From IMG/VR virus record IMGVR_UViG_3300021960_000470, positions 1-25,182 of that record: DNA of 25,182 bases, one strand, 5' to 3'. Positions 17,171 to 24,395 of this stretch are shown here, piece by piece; the first letter of the stretch is position 1; each line of letters begins with the position of its first letter. The position numbers and the translations under genes were made by a program. The notes beneath the pieces are model-generated. The model saw nothing but the letters and a program-made list of their open reading frames with translations, did not search any database and was not told the origin of the DNA. Origin of the DNA: a virus.

Positions 17171-20152
17171 ATGAAGTTGGCTTCTATTGAGAAGGATAAA
17201 CAACCTTCTCAAGAAATTCTTCGTCTATTTGAAAAGACAAGAGTAGCCTATTTATCTGCAAAGCAAGACCCTAATGAGTATAGTGGTCGTTGGCGTAAAG
17301 CAGTTGATACTATCATTGAATCATATAATGAAACAGATGCCGCAGGAAAAGAAATGCGGAACTTTATTGATGAAAAAAATTTAGAAGATAAGGACACTAA
17401 AGACCCTACTTCAAGACAGGCTAAAGAACTGTTTGAAAATATTAAACTTCTTCGTTATTCTTCGTCCATTGTGGACGACCCCTTCGCCTCCATGTTCAAG
17501 GATGGTGTTCTTGAAGAATTGTTAGATAATCCCGAATCTATGGTTAAGTTTGTGCATTATGCAATAAGAGACAACAATAAAGCACTATCTGATGACATTT
17601 ATGAGGTTAAAGGCATGACCCCCGACACAATTACGGAGGGTCTTATCGGACTTGACCTAGAATCAGACGATGTAGCCCTCTATATTATTGAGCATTACGG
17701 GGATGGAAAAGACTCAAAGAAAGTTGAATCTAAAGTAAAGGCTGCTATGGATATGTTAGAACTAATTTTCTTTTCTAAGAAAGAACAAAAAGAATGGGAA
17801 GAATTAATTGATATTGAAGGTCTTTCTAAGTCTGTTCCAAGTGATGAGAAAAAATCAATTTCACAATTTATTGTTCCCAATAAACCCATGTATAGAATAT
17901 TTGAAATAGATGACATTAATGAATTAAAAGGCTTTAGTGGAAATTGGTATGTTCAAGAAAAATATGATGGTATGAGAGTTCAATTACATAAAATTGATGA
18001 CAAAGTTACAATATATTCTTATAATGAAAAAGACATTACTAAGAAATGTAAAGAACAAGTTGAGGAACTTAAAAAGAAAGAATATGGTGATTGTATTTTA
18101 GATGGTGAATTAGTTCTATTTGATGATGAAGGTGAACCCTTGCATAGAGCAGATACTATCGCTCATGTTTTCAAAGGAAAATACAAAGATGCAAAACTGC
18201 GTTGTCATGTCTTTGATATTATACGACATGAATCTCAAACTCTCGCTGATGAGGAATTAGAAAATAGAATGACTATATTATTCAACAATTATTCTTCAAA
18301 AACAAATGAAGTGATTGCTTTCCCATCAAAGAAAGATACAAGACAAGCAGATAACTTAAAGGATATTGAAAAGTATTCAAAAGAAATTATGGAAAACCCT
18401 GCTTCTGAGGGAGTAGTTATTAAAGACTCTACTTCAACTTATTATATCGGAACAAAGAAAAATCCTAAGTGGATTAAATGGAAAAAGTTTGTTGATTTAG
18501 ATGTTATTGTTCTTGACAAGAAAAAGACCAAGAGTAATCTTTATTCTTATAGTGTTGGTGTTGGGCCAATCACAGAAGAAATGGAAGGAACAGTTGATGT
18601 TAATAAAAGACAATACTTAAATGTAGGTAGGGCTTTAAATACTAAAATTTCTGTTGATATTGGAGATATTATCCGAGTTAAAGTGGATGAAGTTAAAAAG
18701 AAAGGAGAAGGGTATAGTTTATTTTCTGCTAAAGTAATTGAAGTTCCTGAAGTTGAACATCCCGATAAATTAGTCACTTTGGAATTATTGTCTCAAGACA
18801 CCAAAAAATCTTTAAACTATAATGTTGAAGCATTTAAGAAAGGTATTAAAATTACAGACCATATTCACGGAGAAGCAAATGTAATCATAAAATATGATTT
18901 AGATGGATTTACTATTTATGGATATGAAGAAAATAATTTAATGTCTAAGAACGCTACTATGGATTTAGATATGTGGAAGCAACAGGCATTGGACATTATG
19001 AAAACTAAACAAAGTGAATTAACTGTTGCTATGTTTCAGCACCTAAAATTAAATGGAGAACAGACTCCGAGACAATTACATAATTTTTTGAAAGAAAAAC
19101 ATAAGGACTTATATGAAGAAGTTCTTGATTCTAGTGAAAAGAAATTAAAACAATGGGCTGTCCTTAGAGACGGTATTAGTGAAAAAGATAATAAAATTGC
19201 TGCTGATGATGATAAAATTATGCAGGAAGAGGAAATTAAAAAAAGTTTAACTAAAATGGCTGAATTGGTTCGCACTAAAGAAATCATTGAAGAAGCAGAA
19301 GAAGATGATGCAGTTCAAATTGATACAAACGAAGATGATGAATGTTGTCGCAATTTAAAGGAAGCCATTAAACAAAACAGAAAACAAACCCTAGACGCTC
19401 ATATTAGATATTATGGCAGTTATGAAAAACTATATGAAGATGTTTTGTCAAGACCAGAAGAATTTGAAGAGGATAATTGGGAAAACAATTATGAGGCAGA
19501 AGTGCAAGCCATGAATAATGCAGTAGATACTTTAAAATGTGAAATATTAGTGGAAGTAGTTGAAGAATTTTTTGATACTACCGTAGATGGGGTAGATATA
19601 GGTGAACTAAAACGAGCCTTAGAAGAATATCAAAAATGCGTTCACGGAGACTCTGGTTTTAGTGATAAATATGCTATGCTAAAAGAGGATATTAAAGCAG
19701 TAGAAGGAGAATATAAAACACCTCCTGAATTAAGAGAAGGAGAATTTAAAATTTATGCTAGAGAAGATGATAATTTAACTCTAGCAATTAAACTTAAAAC
19801 AGAAAATATGTTCTGGACAATTAACATTGAAAATGAAGAAGAGATGTTTGACTTATTCGGTGCGGCTGGTAAATATCCAGCAGAAGTAGCAAAGACTGTT
19901 TCTAAGGGAAAACTTATAGATTCTGGTAAAATTCGTCTAGGTATTCAAAGGGACGGCTACCATGAATATTTCTTAGAAGGCAATAAATTTGAAACTAAAA
20001 TGCATTATAGAGTCATTGAAGTTGATGGACAGTCTATGTGGTTAGCATGGACAGGATTCAAACAAAAACCTGCTGATAAAGACGGGGATGAAGGAAAGTG
20101 GAATATTTATGAGGATAGGTATAACAAATTGCCCCTTCCTGTTGAGGATTAG
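17171..20152 (+). CDS. Large ATP-dependent DNA ligase with extra N- and C-terminal regions
   Basis: 993 aa, nearly twice the usual archaeal ligase. Seals DNA nicks through an enzyme-AMP intermediate. Nucleotidyltransferase motifs: I EKYDGMR (K264 is the adenylated lysine), III LDGEL (D311/E313), IIIa VFDI (348-350), IV EGVVIKD (E413/K418) and V WIKWKK (K436/K438). An OB-fold-like region follows (about 445-530). The first 240 residues are helical, where archaeal ligases carry a DNA-binding domain, but I cannot confirm homology. Residues 530-850 are charged and unassigned. Residues about 859-985 (FKIYARED; HEYFLEG; MWLAWTGF) resemble LigD phosphoesterase-type barrels without obvious catalytic histidines. 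Start uncertain: ATG 17162 overlaps the previous stop but lacks a Shine-Dalgarno; ATG 17171 is slightly favoured. A ligase inside the head module is unusual. Confidence 0.93.
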   Translation: MKLASIEKDKQPSQEILRLFEKTRVAYLSAKQDPNEYSGRWRKAVDTIIESYNETDAAGKEMRNFIDEKNLEDKDTKDPTSRQAKELFENIKLLRYSSSIVDDPFASMFKDGVLEELLDNPESMVKFVHYAIRDNNKALSDDIYEVKGMTPDTITEGLIGLDLESDDVALYIIEHYGDGKDSKKVESKVKAAMDMLELIFFSKKEQKEWEELIDIEGLSKSVPSDEKKSISQFIVPNKPMYRIFEIDDINELKGFSGNWYVQEKYDGMRVQLHKIDDKVTIYSYNEKDITKKCKEQVEELKKKEYGDCILDGELVLFDDEGEPLHRADTIAHVFKGKYKDAKLRCHVFDIIRHESQTLADEELENRMTILFNNYSSKTNEVIAFPSKKDTRQADNLKDIEKYSKEIMENPASEGVVIKDSTSTYYIGTKKNPKWIKWKKFVDLDVIVLDKKKTKSNLYSYSVGVGPITEEMEGTVDVNKRQYLNVGRALNTKISVDIGDIIRVKVDEVKKKGEGYSLFSAKVIEVPEVEHPDKLVTLELLSQDTKKSLNYNVEAFKKGIKITDHIHGEANVIIKYDLDGFTIYGYEENNLMSKNATMDLDMWKQQALDIMKTKQSELTVAMFQHLKLNGEQTPRQLHNFLKEKHKDLYEEVLDSSEKKLKQWAVLRDGISEKDNKIAADDDKIMQEEEIKKSLTKMAELVRTKEIIEEAEEDDAVQIDTNEDDECCRNLKEAIKQNRKQTLDAHIRYYGSYEKLYEDVLSRPEEFEEDNWENNYEAEVQAMNNAVDTLKCEILVEVVEEFFDTTVDGVDIGELKRALEEYQKCVHGDSGFSDKYAMLKEDIKAVEGEYKTPPELREGEFKIYAREDDNLTLAIKLKTENMFWTINIENEEEMFDLFGAAGKYPAEVAKTVSKGKLIDSGKIRLGIQRDGYHEYFLEGNKFETKMHYRVIEVDGQSMWLAWTGFKQKPADKDGDEGKWNIYEDRYNKLPLPVED

Positions 20153-20158
20153 GTGTTC

Positions 20159-20166
20159 TTTATATA
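20159..20166 (+). promoter_or_regulatory. Archaeal TATA box ahead of protease/capsid genes
   Basis: TTTATATA is a perfect archaeal TATA element in the 44-base gap after the ligase gene, 31 bases before the protease start. Transcription about 25 bases downstream would begin near 20185-20190, leaving a very short leader containing GGTGAGGAAG. It would give the protease, scaffold, capsid and head genes their own promoter. Confidence 0.55.
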
Positions 20167-20196
20167 CTGGATATTGGTTAGTAGGGGTGAGGAAGA

Positions 20197-21366
20197 ATGA
20201 CTTCTGCTGTGATGAGAAACACAACTCAAGATTTCAGGATTCTAAAAAGCGACGAATTAATGATTGGTGGATATGCAAGCATTGAAATCGTTGATAAGCA
20301 AAATGACTTAATTACACTTAAAGCACTCAATGATGCTGTTAAAAAATATATGGAGAACCCCAAGTTTAGAAATGTAATGACTAATCATTCAAATGTTCAA
20401 GTTGGGGAAGTTGTTGAATCATACCGAGATAAAACAGGACGAATATGGAAAACTGAAGTTGATGATGTTGGATTCTTTGTTGTTATTAAGTTAAGAGATG
20501 ATATTGAAAAAGCCAAAGAAATTAACCGAGGCATTAGAAAAGGTTCATTAAGAAGTTTCAGTATTGGAGGACAGGCTTTAGAAAAAGTAAAGAAAACCAA
20601 TGATGAATTTGGACAATACAATGAAATTTCAAAGTTAGAATTACACGAAGTCACTATTTGTGAAAAAGGAATTAATCCAGAAGCAAAATTTGACATTTTA
20701 AAGCAAGATAAAAAGGTGAAAAATATGACCAAAATTGAAAAAGCATTAGCGGAACTAGACGCTTTGATGGAAGAAGTGAATATGCTCCGTAAAGAAGAAG
20801 AAGAGGAAAGTATGGATATGCCCGCAGATGAAAAGGGTATGCCGATGGAAGAAGATGAAGAAAGCATGGGCTACGGTGATTCCGAAGCAAAGGCTTATGT
20901 TTCTACCCTTGACGGTGCTGGCGTTGAAATCGGTGAACCTGCCGATAGAGTCGTTATTGACAACGGAAAGCCAAGAGCATCGGATTTGCCCGTTGTTAAG
21001 GCATTTGACAACCAAGAATTAGAAACTCTTGATTTGTCCGTTGGAAACATTGAGAAGGCTTACGAGGCTTTCCGTCAAGAACAATTGGAGAAATTGGCTT
21101 ACGATAACCTCCAAAAGCAATTTGAGGCTCGTTTCAATGCTGAAACCTCTTCAAGAGAACACATTCTCGCTAAGTCGCAATATGATGCACAAAGCGAAAT
21201 TGCTTCTCTTAAGCAGGAATTTACTGCTCTCCGAAAGTCTTTGACGACTGAAAGAGATAGCATCATTAAGGCTCAAGAAGAAGCCCAAATCAAACTCCCT
21301 ACTATGGAAGAATTAGCCGAAATGGATTGGGCTGACATTCATAAAATGGTTGGAGGAAACCTTTGA
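20197..21366 (+). CDS. Prohead maturation protease fused to scaffold domain
   Basis: 389 aa. This HK97-type serine protease cleaves scaffold and head proteins inside the prohead. Residues 1-170 carry the protease fold: MIGGYASIEIVDKQNDLI, H64 in TNHSN, S122 in RSFSIGG and E151 in LHEVTIC, the expected His-Ser-acid set. An acidic Met/Glu-rich low-complexity linker (about 195-235) follows, then a long helical scaffold region ending MDWADIHKMVGGNL. A second start with its own ribosome-binding site lies at 20725. Base composition and codon choice shift from AT-rich to more GC-rich shortly after this internal start. The TGA stop is the first three bases of the capsid gene's TGAGGTGAT. Confidence 0.9.
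   Translation: MTSAVMRNTTQDFRILKSDELMIGGYASIEIVDKQNDLITLKALNDAVKKYMENPKFRNVMTNHSNVQVGEVVESYRDKTGRIWKTEVDDVGFFVVIKLRDDIEKAKEINRGIRKGSLRSFSIGGQALEKVKKTNDEFGQYNEISKLELHEVTICEKGINPEAKFDILKQDKKVKNMTKIEKALAELDALMEEVNMLRKEEEEESMDMPADEKGMPMEEDEESMGYGDSEAKAYVSTLDGAGVEIGEPADRVVIDNGKPRASDLPVVKAFDNQELETLDLSVGNIEKAYEAFRQEQLEKLAYDNLQKQFEARFNAETSSREHILAKSQYDAQSEIASLKQEFTALRKSLTTERDSIIKAQEEAQIKLPTMEELAEMDWADIHKMVGGNL
20713..20727 (+). promoter_or_regulatory. Internal ribosome-binding site and start inside the protease gene
   Basis: AAGGTGA lies five bases ahead of the in-frame ATG at 20725 (residue M177 of the protease). Strength and spacing equal those of the regular genes in this window. The position is exactly between the protease fold and the scaffold region. 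Confidence 0.65.
20725..21366 (+). CDS. Nested scaffolding protein (same frame as protease C-terminus)
   Basis: A 213-aa product would result from initiation at M177 (MTKIEKALAELDAL). It would contain the acidic linker, the coiled scaffold helices and the C-terminal MDWADIHKMV peptide but no protease domain. Lambda makes its scaffold Nu3 in the same way, in frame within protease gene C. Supporting signs are the well-placed AAGGTGA and the codon-usage shift beginning just downstream, as expected if this segment is translated much more than the protease. This is an inference from sequence; no independent product is shown. Confidence 0.6.
   Translation: MTKIEKALAELDALMEEVNMLRKEEEEESMDMPADEKGMPMEEDEESMGYGDSEAKAYVSTLDGAGVEIGEPADRVVIDNGKPRASDLPVVKAFDNQELETLDLSVGNIEKAYEAFRQEQLEKLAYDNLQKQFEARFNAETSSREHILAKSQYDAQSEIASLKQEFTALRKSLTTERDSIIKAQEEAQIKLPTMEELAEMDWADIHKMVGGNL
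21322..21351 (+). repeat. C-terminal capsid-docking-like peptide repeat, copy 2
   Basis: Encodes MDWADIHKMV at the C-terminus of the protease/scaffold. It is 28/30 identical to 16579-16608. Confidence 0.85.
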
Positions 21367-21372
21367 GGTGAT
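21364..21372 (+). promoter_or_regulatory. Stop-overlapping ribosome-binding site of the capsid gene
   Basis: TGAGGTGAT is the full complement of the archaeal 16S 3' end (AUCACCUCA). Its first three bases are the stop codon of the protease gene, and the capsid ATG follows five bases later. Confidence 0.8.
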
Positions 21373-21377
21373 TTAAG

Positions 21378-22730
21378 ATGGTAGGATATATTAACACTAT
21401 TGCAGATTTAGAAGCACAAACTTACGGAACGGGCGCAACTGGTCATATTAGCAACCAATTGCTTAAAGCGGCAGGAACCGTTAGCGGTATTCATGTCGCT
21501 CACGATGGTTCGTTAAGCGACCCAACGGGTATTAATGCAAACCTTTACAACAAGATTTACGGCCAAAAGGTCTGGTCTATGCTAAACCGAGAATGCAACG
21601 CATTGTCTGTTATCGCAAAGCGTCCTTATTCGTCAAGTGGTTGGAGAATCCTCAGAAAGCGACCTGCTGGTGGTGCTGGAAACTTTTTGGACATTTCTGC
21701 CGCTTCTAACACGGCTCTCGCTGATTCACTTTATGGTGCTGATGCCCTTCGTGCTGACCGAATTGGTGGTGTTCCCGAAAACGCCAGCCTTGATTCAAAT
21801 ACGGATGGTTTGATTTCAATTGCTCCTGAGTATGATACGCTCTTTACCAGTCCAAAAATCATCGCTCATCAATTTGCTTTCAGCGAATTGGCTATGGAAA
21901 TGGCTCAAATTGACGATGGTATCGGTGATATTAGAGCGCAATTGAGAGAGGATATGGGTAAGCATCACGCTGAAGTGCAGAATCAAATGCTTGTTATGCC
22001 TTTGGAGAACTATTCTCCGACTACGGCATATGCTACGGCAAACGCCATTGATAGAGCATACACTTCTCTTTACAAGATTGTGAGCAGTTCTGCTGAAATT
22101 GATGAATTGGCTGACAATGCTGGAGGAAACCTTGTTGGAACGGCTACTGACCAACAAATTGACACTCTTTACGGAAAACTCCGAAGTGCGGCTGGTAATG
22201 AGTATTTAGACTCCGAGATTTCTTTCGGTGATGGCTACCTTTCCGCAGAAGCACGACAATTGACGCTTACTGTGATTAACGACATGGTTCGCAGACTCCG
22301 TGTTGCTGGTGGTTCGCCAAAGGTCATTCTTACGGGATATGATACTCTTCAAACGCTTTCTGACTTGCTTCAGGCTCAAGAGCGTTTCATGGATAGAAAG
22401 GAAATCGTTCCTACTGTGAACGGTGTTCGTGGTGTTAAGGGTGCAGAAGTCGGTTTCCGTGTTTCTACTTACTACGACATTCCTTTGATTCCTGTTGCGG
22501 CTATGCCTTCTACTGGAACAAACAGTTCTTTGATTAGTGATATGCTTTTCCTTGATACTGACCATTTGTGGCTATCTGTGATGAAGCCTACACAATACTT
22601 TGAAGATGGTATCAGCAACGGAAACCCATTCGGTGTCGGTTCTCTTGGAAACAAGGCTCTTTACCGCACAATGGCTGAAACTGGTTGTTCTTACTTCAAG
22701 GGCCAAGGAAAGATTACCAATCTCCTTTGA
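21378..22730 (+). CDS. Major capsid protein, HK97 fold
   Basis: 450 aa. It is assigned from its place directly after the protease/scaffold gene, typical length, and family-like segments: an N-terminal helical arm, the E-loop-like region around RPYSSSGWRILRKRP (about 82-96), the spine helix and P-domain segments (SELAMEMAQ, REDMGKHHAEVQNQ), and the A-domain end with VILTGYDTLQTL, GFRVSTYYDIPLIP and LFLDTDHLWLSVM. Codon use is conspicuously GC-richer than in neighbours (AAC, AAG, GAC, TTC favoured), a mark of very high expression. It is translated from a stop-overlapping TGAGGTGAT site. No tag motif is present. Confidence 0.93.
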   Translation: MVGYINTIADLEAQTYGTGATGHISNQLLKAAGTVSGIHVAHDGSLSDPTGINANLYNKIYGQKVWSMLNRECNALSVIAKRPYSSSGWRILRKRPAGGAGNFLDISAASNTALADSLYGADALRADRIGGVPENASLDSNTDGLISIAPEYDTLFTSPKIIAHQFAFSELAMEMAQIDDGIGDIRAQLREDMGKHHAEVQNQMLVMPLENYSPTTAYATANAIDRAYTSLYKIVSSSAEIDELADNAGGNLVGTATDQQIDTLYGKLRSAAGNEYLDSEISFGDGYLSAEARQLTLTVINDMVRRLRVAGGSPKVILTGYDTLQTLSDLLQAQERFMDRKEIVPTVNGVRGVKGAEVGFRVSTYYDIPLIPVAAMPSTGTNSSLISDMLFLDTDHLWLSVMKPTQYFEDGISNGNPFGVGSLGNKALYRTMAETGCSYFKGQGKITNLL

Positions 22731-22736
22731 GGTGAT
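22728..22736 (+). promoter_or_regulatory. Stop-overlapping ribosome-binding site of the 111-aa gene
   Basis: TGAGGTGAT again, with TGA being the capsid gene's stop; the start ATG at 22740 follows three bases later. Confidence 0.8.
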
Positions 22737-22739
22737 TAA

Positions 22740-23075
22740 ATGACGCATACCGTAACTTTACTGGCTGACCATAAAGGTTTTACCAAGCCAAGAGCCAATG
22801 GCGACGAATATATGGTTGATGCAGCATTGGATATTACTTCCCTTACTCCTACTGGAGAAGTGATTACTGCTTCTTCTTTGGGTTTGTCATCTATTTCTTC
22901 AGTTGTTATTACTGGAAGTGAAGGTGCATTGAATGGATTTAAACTTCTTTGTGCAGCAAATGGGGCTTATACCTCTAATTCCTCCTTTACCGTAACAGCG
23001 TATATTTTGGCTACTGGCGCAGAAGTAGCAGGAAATGCTGGAACAGTAAGAGTTAGAGCCTTTGGCCTCCTTTGA
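22740..23075 (+). CDS. Small beta-rich head protein, probable capsid decoration
   Basis: 111 aa, Ser/Thr/Ala/Gly/Val-rich with alternating hydrophobic strands (SVVITGSEG, GFKLLCAANG, FTVTAYILATGAEVAG, VRVRAFGLL). Small beta-strand proteins of this kind directly follow the capsid gene in many marine viruses and are usually decoration or cement proteins. That role is inferred from context and composition, not from a diagnostic motif. It is preceded by TGAGGTGAT, which shares the capsid stop. Confidence 0.7.
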   Translation: MTHTVTLLADHKGFTKPRANGDEYMVDAALDITSLTPTGEVITASSLGLSSISSVVITGSEGALNGFKLLCAANGAYTSNSSFTVTAYILATGAEVAGNAGTVRVRAFGLL

Positions 23076-23085
23076 GGTGGTTTAA

Positions 23086-23406
23086 TTGGCTACAATTAAA
23101 CTTTCTCAAGGCTCTCGGTCAAAAACCCTATTGGTTAATGGAGAGGTCTTAAGTAGGAACATTACTTTAGATATTCCTACTCAAGACGCTTTGCGATATT
23201 TAGGTGATAATTGTCTTGATATTTCTTTTGCAGAAAGTGAAAGAAATGAATTAAAGCAATTAGAGCCTTCCCACTTAACTCGCTTAGGAAGAGCATTAGG
23301 AAGAGATTTTGACACACATGATAAATTGTGTGAATATCTTCTCCCCGCTAAACCAAAGACGAAAAAAACCTCTTCTAAGAGCAAAAAATCGTCTTTGACC
23401 GAATAA
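23086..23406 (+). CDS. Small head-module protein, TTG start
   Basis: 106 aa. The start is TTG, supported by TGAGGTGGTTTAA immediately upstream, the same junction form as its neighbours, and by the absence of a nearby ATG. It begins with beta-type sequence (ATIKLSQGSRSKTLLVNG), continues into helices, and ends with a Lys/Ser/Thr-rich basic tail. A connector or head-completion role is possible from position but no motif was recognised. Confidence 0.65.
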   Translation: MATIKLSQGSRSKTLLVNGEVLSRNITLDIPTQDALRYLGDNCLDISFAESERNELKQLEPSHLTRLGRALGRDFDTHDKLCEYLLPAKPKTKKTSSKSKKSSLTE

Positions 23407-23422
23407 TCCTAGCGATAGGGTT
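23405..23422 (+). other. Hairpin with GCGA tetraloop at the end of the head block
   Basis: A 7-bp stem (AATCCTA paired with TAGGGTT, one T-G wobble) closes a GCGA loop, a GNRA-type tetraloop. It overlaps the TAA stop at 23404. A second small stem, GAGG/CCTC at 23425-23438, follows. They fill most of the 60-base gap before the next gene and could mark an RNA processing or partial termination site. There is no T-rich tract, so a classical terminator is not supported. Confidence 0.35.
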
Positions 23423-23466
23423 AAGAGGGTGATACCTCATAGACAGGTTGAACGGAGTTGTTTAAA

Positions 23467-23748
23467 ATGACGAGTTGTAGAAGTAGTGGCCTTTTGACGG
23501 CTAGTGGACAAATTTTTACTGGTAAATGCAAATTAGTTTCTATTCATGTTAATAATGATAGCGGGTCTGCTTGTCAAGTTAAGATATTTGATGGAACCGA
23601 TAATACGGGTAAAGAATTAGCCCGTTTAAGTCTGGATGGTGCGGCTGTTCAAAATATTGAATTTGATATGCACAGCGTTCTTTGTTCTGAAGGACTTTAT
23701 TATGAGGAAACCTCTGGTAATGCAAATGTGTTCATTCACTTTGCTTAA
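23467..23748 (+). CDS. Small beta-sheet virion protein
   Basis: 93 aa. Start at ATG 23467 behind CGGAG; an in-frame TTG three codons earlier is less likely. Beta-strand pattern with SIHVNNDSGSACQVKIFDG, GKELARLSLDGAAVQN and GLYYEETSGNANVFIHF. Similar short proteins that end in a '...LYY....GNA.V.V' strand are frequent beside head genes of marine tailed viruses, probably as surface or fibre-like components (from memory, not proof). It is separated from the preceding gene by a 60-base structured gap. Confidence 0.65.
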   Translation: MTSCRSSGLLTASGQIFTGKCKLVSIHVNNDSGSACQVKIFDGTDNTGKELARLSLDGAAVQNIEFDMHSVLCSEGLYYEETSGNANVFIHFA

Positions 23749-23772
23749 GGTGAGATAAGGAGGCTAAGTGAA

Positions 23773-24156
23773 ATGGTTGCATTAAGTCAAGATACTCGTC
23801 TAATTATGACCATTTTATTTGTTGGTGCATTAAGCGGAACAAATGTTTGGGCATATGCCGCTTTCGGCATGAGTTTCCCATATGGCCCATTAGCGCATTC
23901 AGTTCTATTTGGCTTAGGGACGATTGGTGCGATTATGGTTATGAAGGCTATTTTTGACCTATCCCTTAACGACAAAATTGAACTTTGGCTCTTAGACCGT
24001 AAAATTGCGGCATACTGGGAAAGAAAGGCTAGGGACGAACAACAAAGACAAAAGATGCGTGAAAGCGCAAAGCAATACAATACTACTTTTTATCAACCTA
24101 TTCAACAGGAAGAAGAAAATAGCGTTGGAAATGAGTTCTTAGCCGCCCTTCAATAA
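23773..24156 (+). CDS. Two-helix membrane protein
   Basis: 127 aa. There are two hydrophobic helices (about residues 9-33 and 40-62), with a short polar turn containing FGMSFPYG, then a charged, basic-to-acidic cytoplasmic-type tail (RKIAAYWERKARDEQQRQK). AAGGAGG precedes the ATG. The size and hairpin topology recall holins, but holins are not diagnostic by sequence and the position after head genes also fits a virion or entry-associated membrane protein. Its neighbour downstream is also a small membrane protein, so the two may act together. Confidence 0.7.
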   Translation: MVALSQDTRLIMTILFVGALSGTNVWAYAAFGMSFPYGPLAHSVLFGLGTIGAIMVMKAIFDLSLNDKIELWLLDRKIAAYWERKARDEQQRQKMRESAKQYNTTFYQPIQQEEENSVGNEFLAALQ

Positions 24157-24168
24157 GGCGGTGGTTGA

Positions 24169-24387
24169 GTGGTCTTTGGAGATTTGATGGGCTTTTCCGA
24201 TTCGGATTATGCTTATAATCAACAAAGAGCGCATTCTGCTGATATTTTCTTTTTGAAAATGCGAGCATGGTTTTGGGGCAGTTGCGCTTGTCTTTCGGGT
24301 TTCCTTATTGGAAACATCCTTGGTGTTTTTGACATCAACATCATGGGTTTCTTGTTTGACACTTTGTTAAACGGGTGGGGGCATTAA
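24169..24387 (+). CDS. Small membrane protein, GTG start
   Basis: 72 aa from GTG 24169 (GGCGGTGGTTGA just upstream, the same form as other sites here); ATG 24187 behind GGAGAT is a real alternative. The polar N-terminus is followed by a hydrophobic region, about residues 33-66 (AWFWGSCACLSGFLIGNILG and on), long enough for one or two membrane helices. Function is unknown. The final codons (GWGH) overlap the start cassette of the next gene. Confidence 0.6.
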   Translation: MVFGDLMGFSDSDYAYNQQRAHSADIFFLKMRAWFWGSCACLSGFLIGNILGVFDINIMGFLFDTLLNGWGH

Positions 24388-24395
24388 TATGTGGT
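24374..24395 (+). repeat. Start-cassette repeat B, copy 1
   Basis: 22 bases containing GGTGGGGGCATT, the ATG and the first two codons of the 211-aa gene. It matches 25024-25045 with one mismatch (24386 versus 25036). Confidence 0.8.

Noticed and set aside
20397-21015. Long open frames on the minus strand opposite the protease/scaffold gene
   Set aside because: Ser/Leu/Phe-rich translations are mirror images of Glu/Lys-rich coding sequence; no ribosome-binding sites, and they conflict with a well-identified gene.
23773-24387. Holin/endolysin cassette
   Set aside because: Two small membrane proteins are present but no lytic enzyme is next to them, and membrane hairpins alone do not identify a holin.
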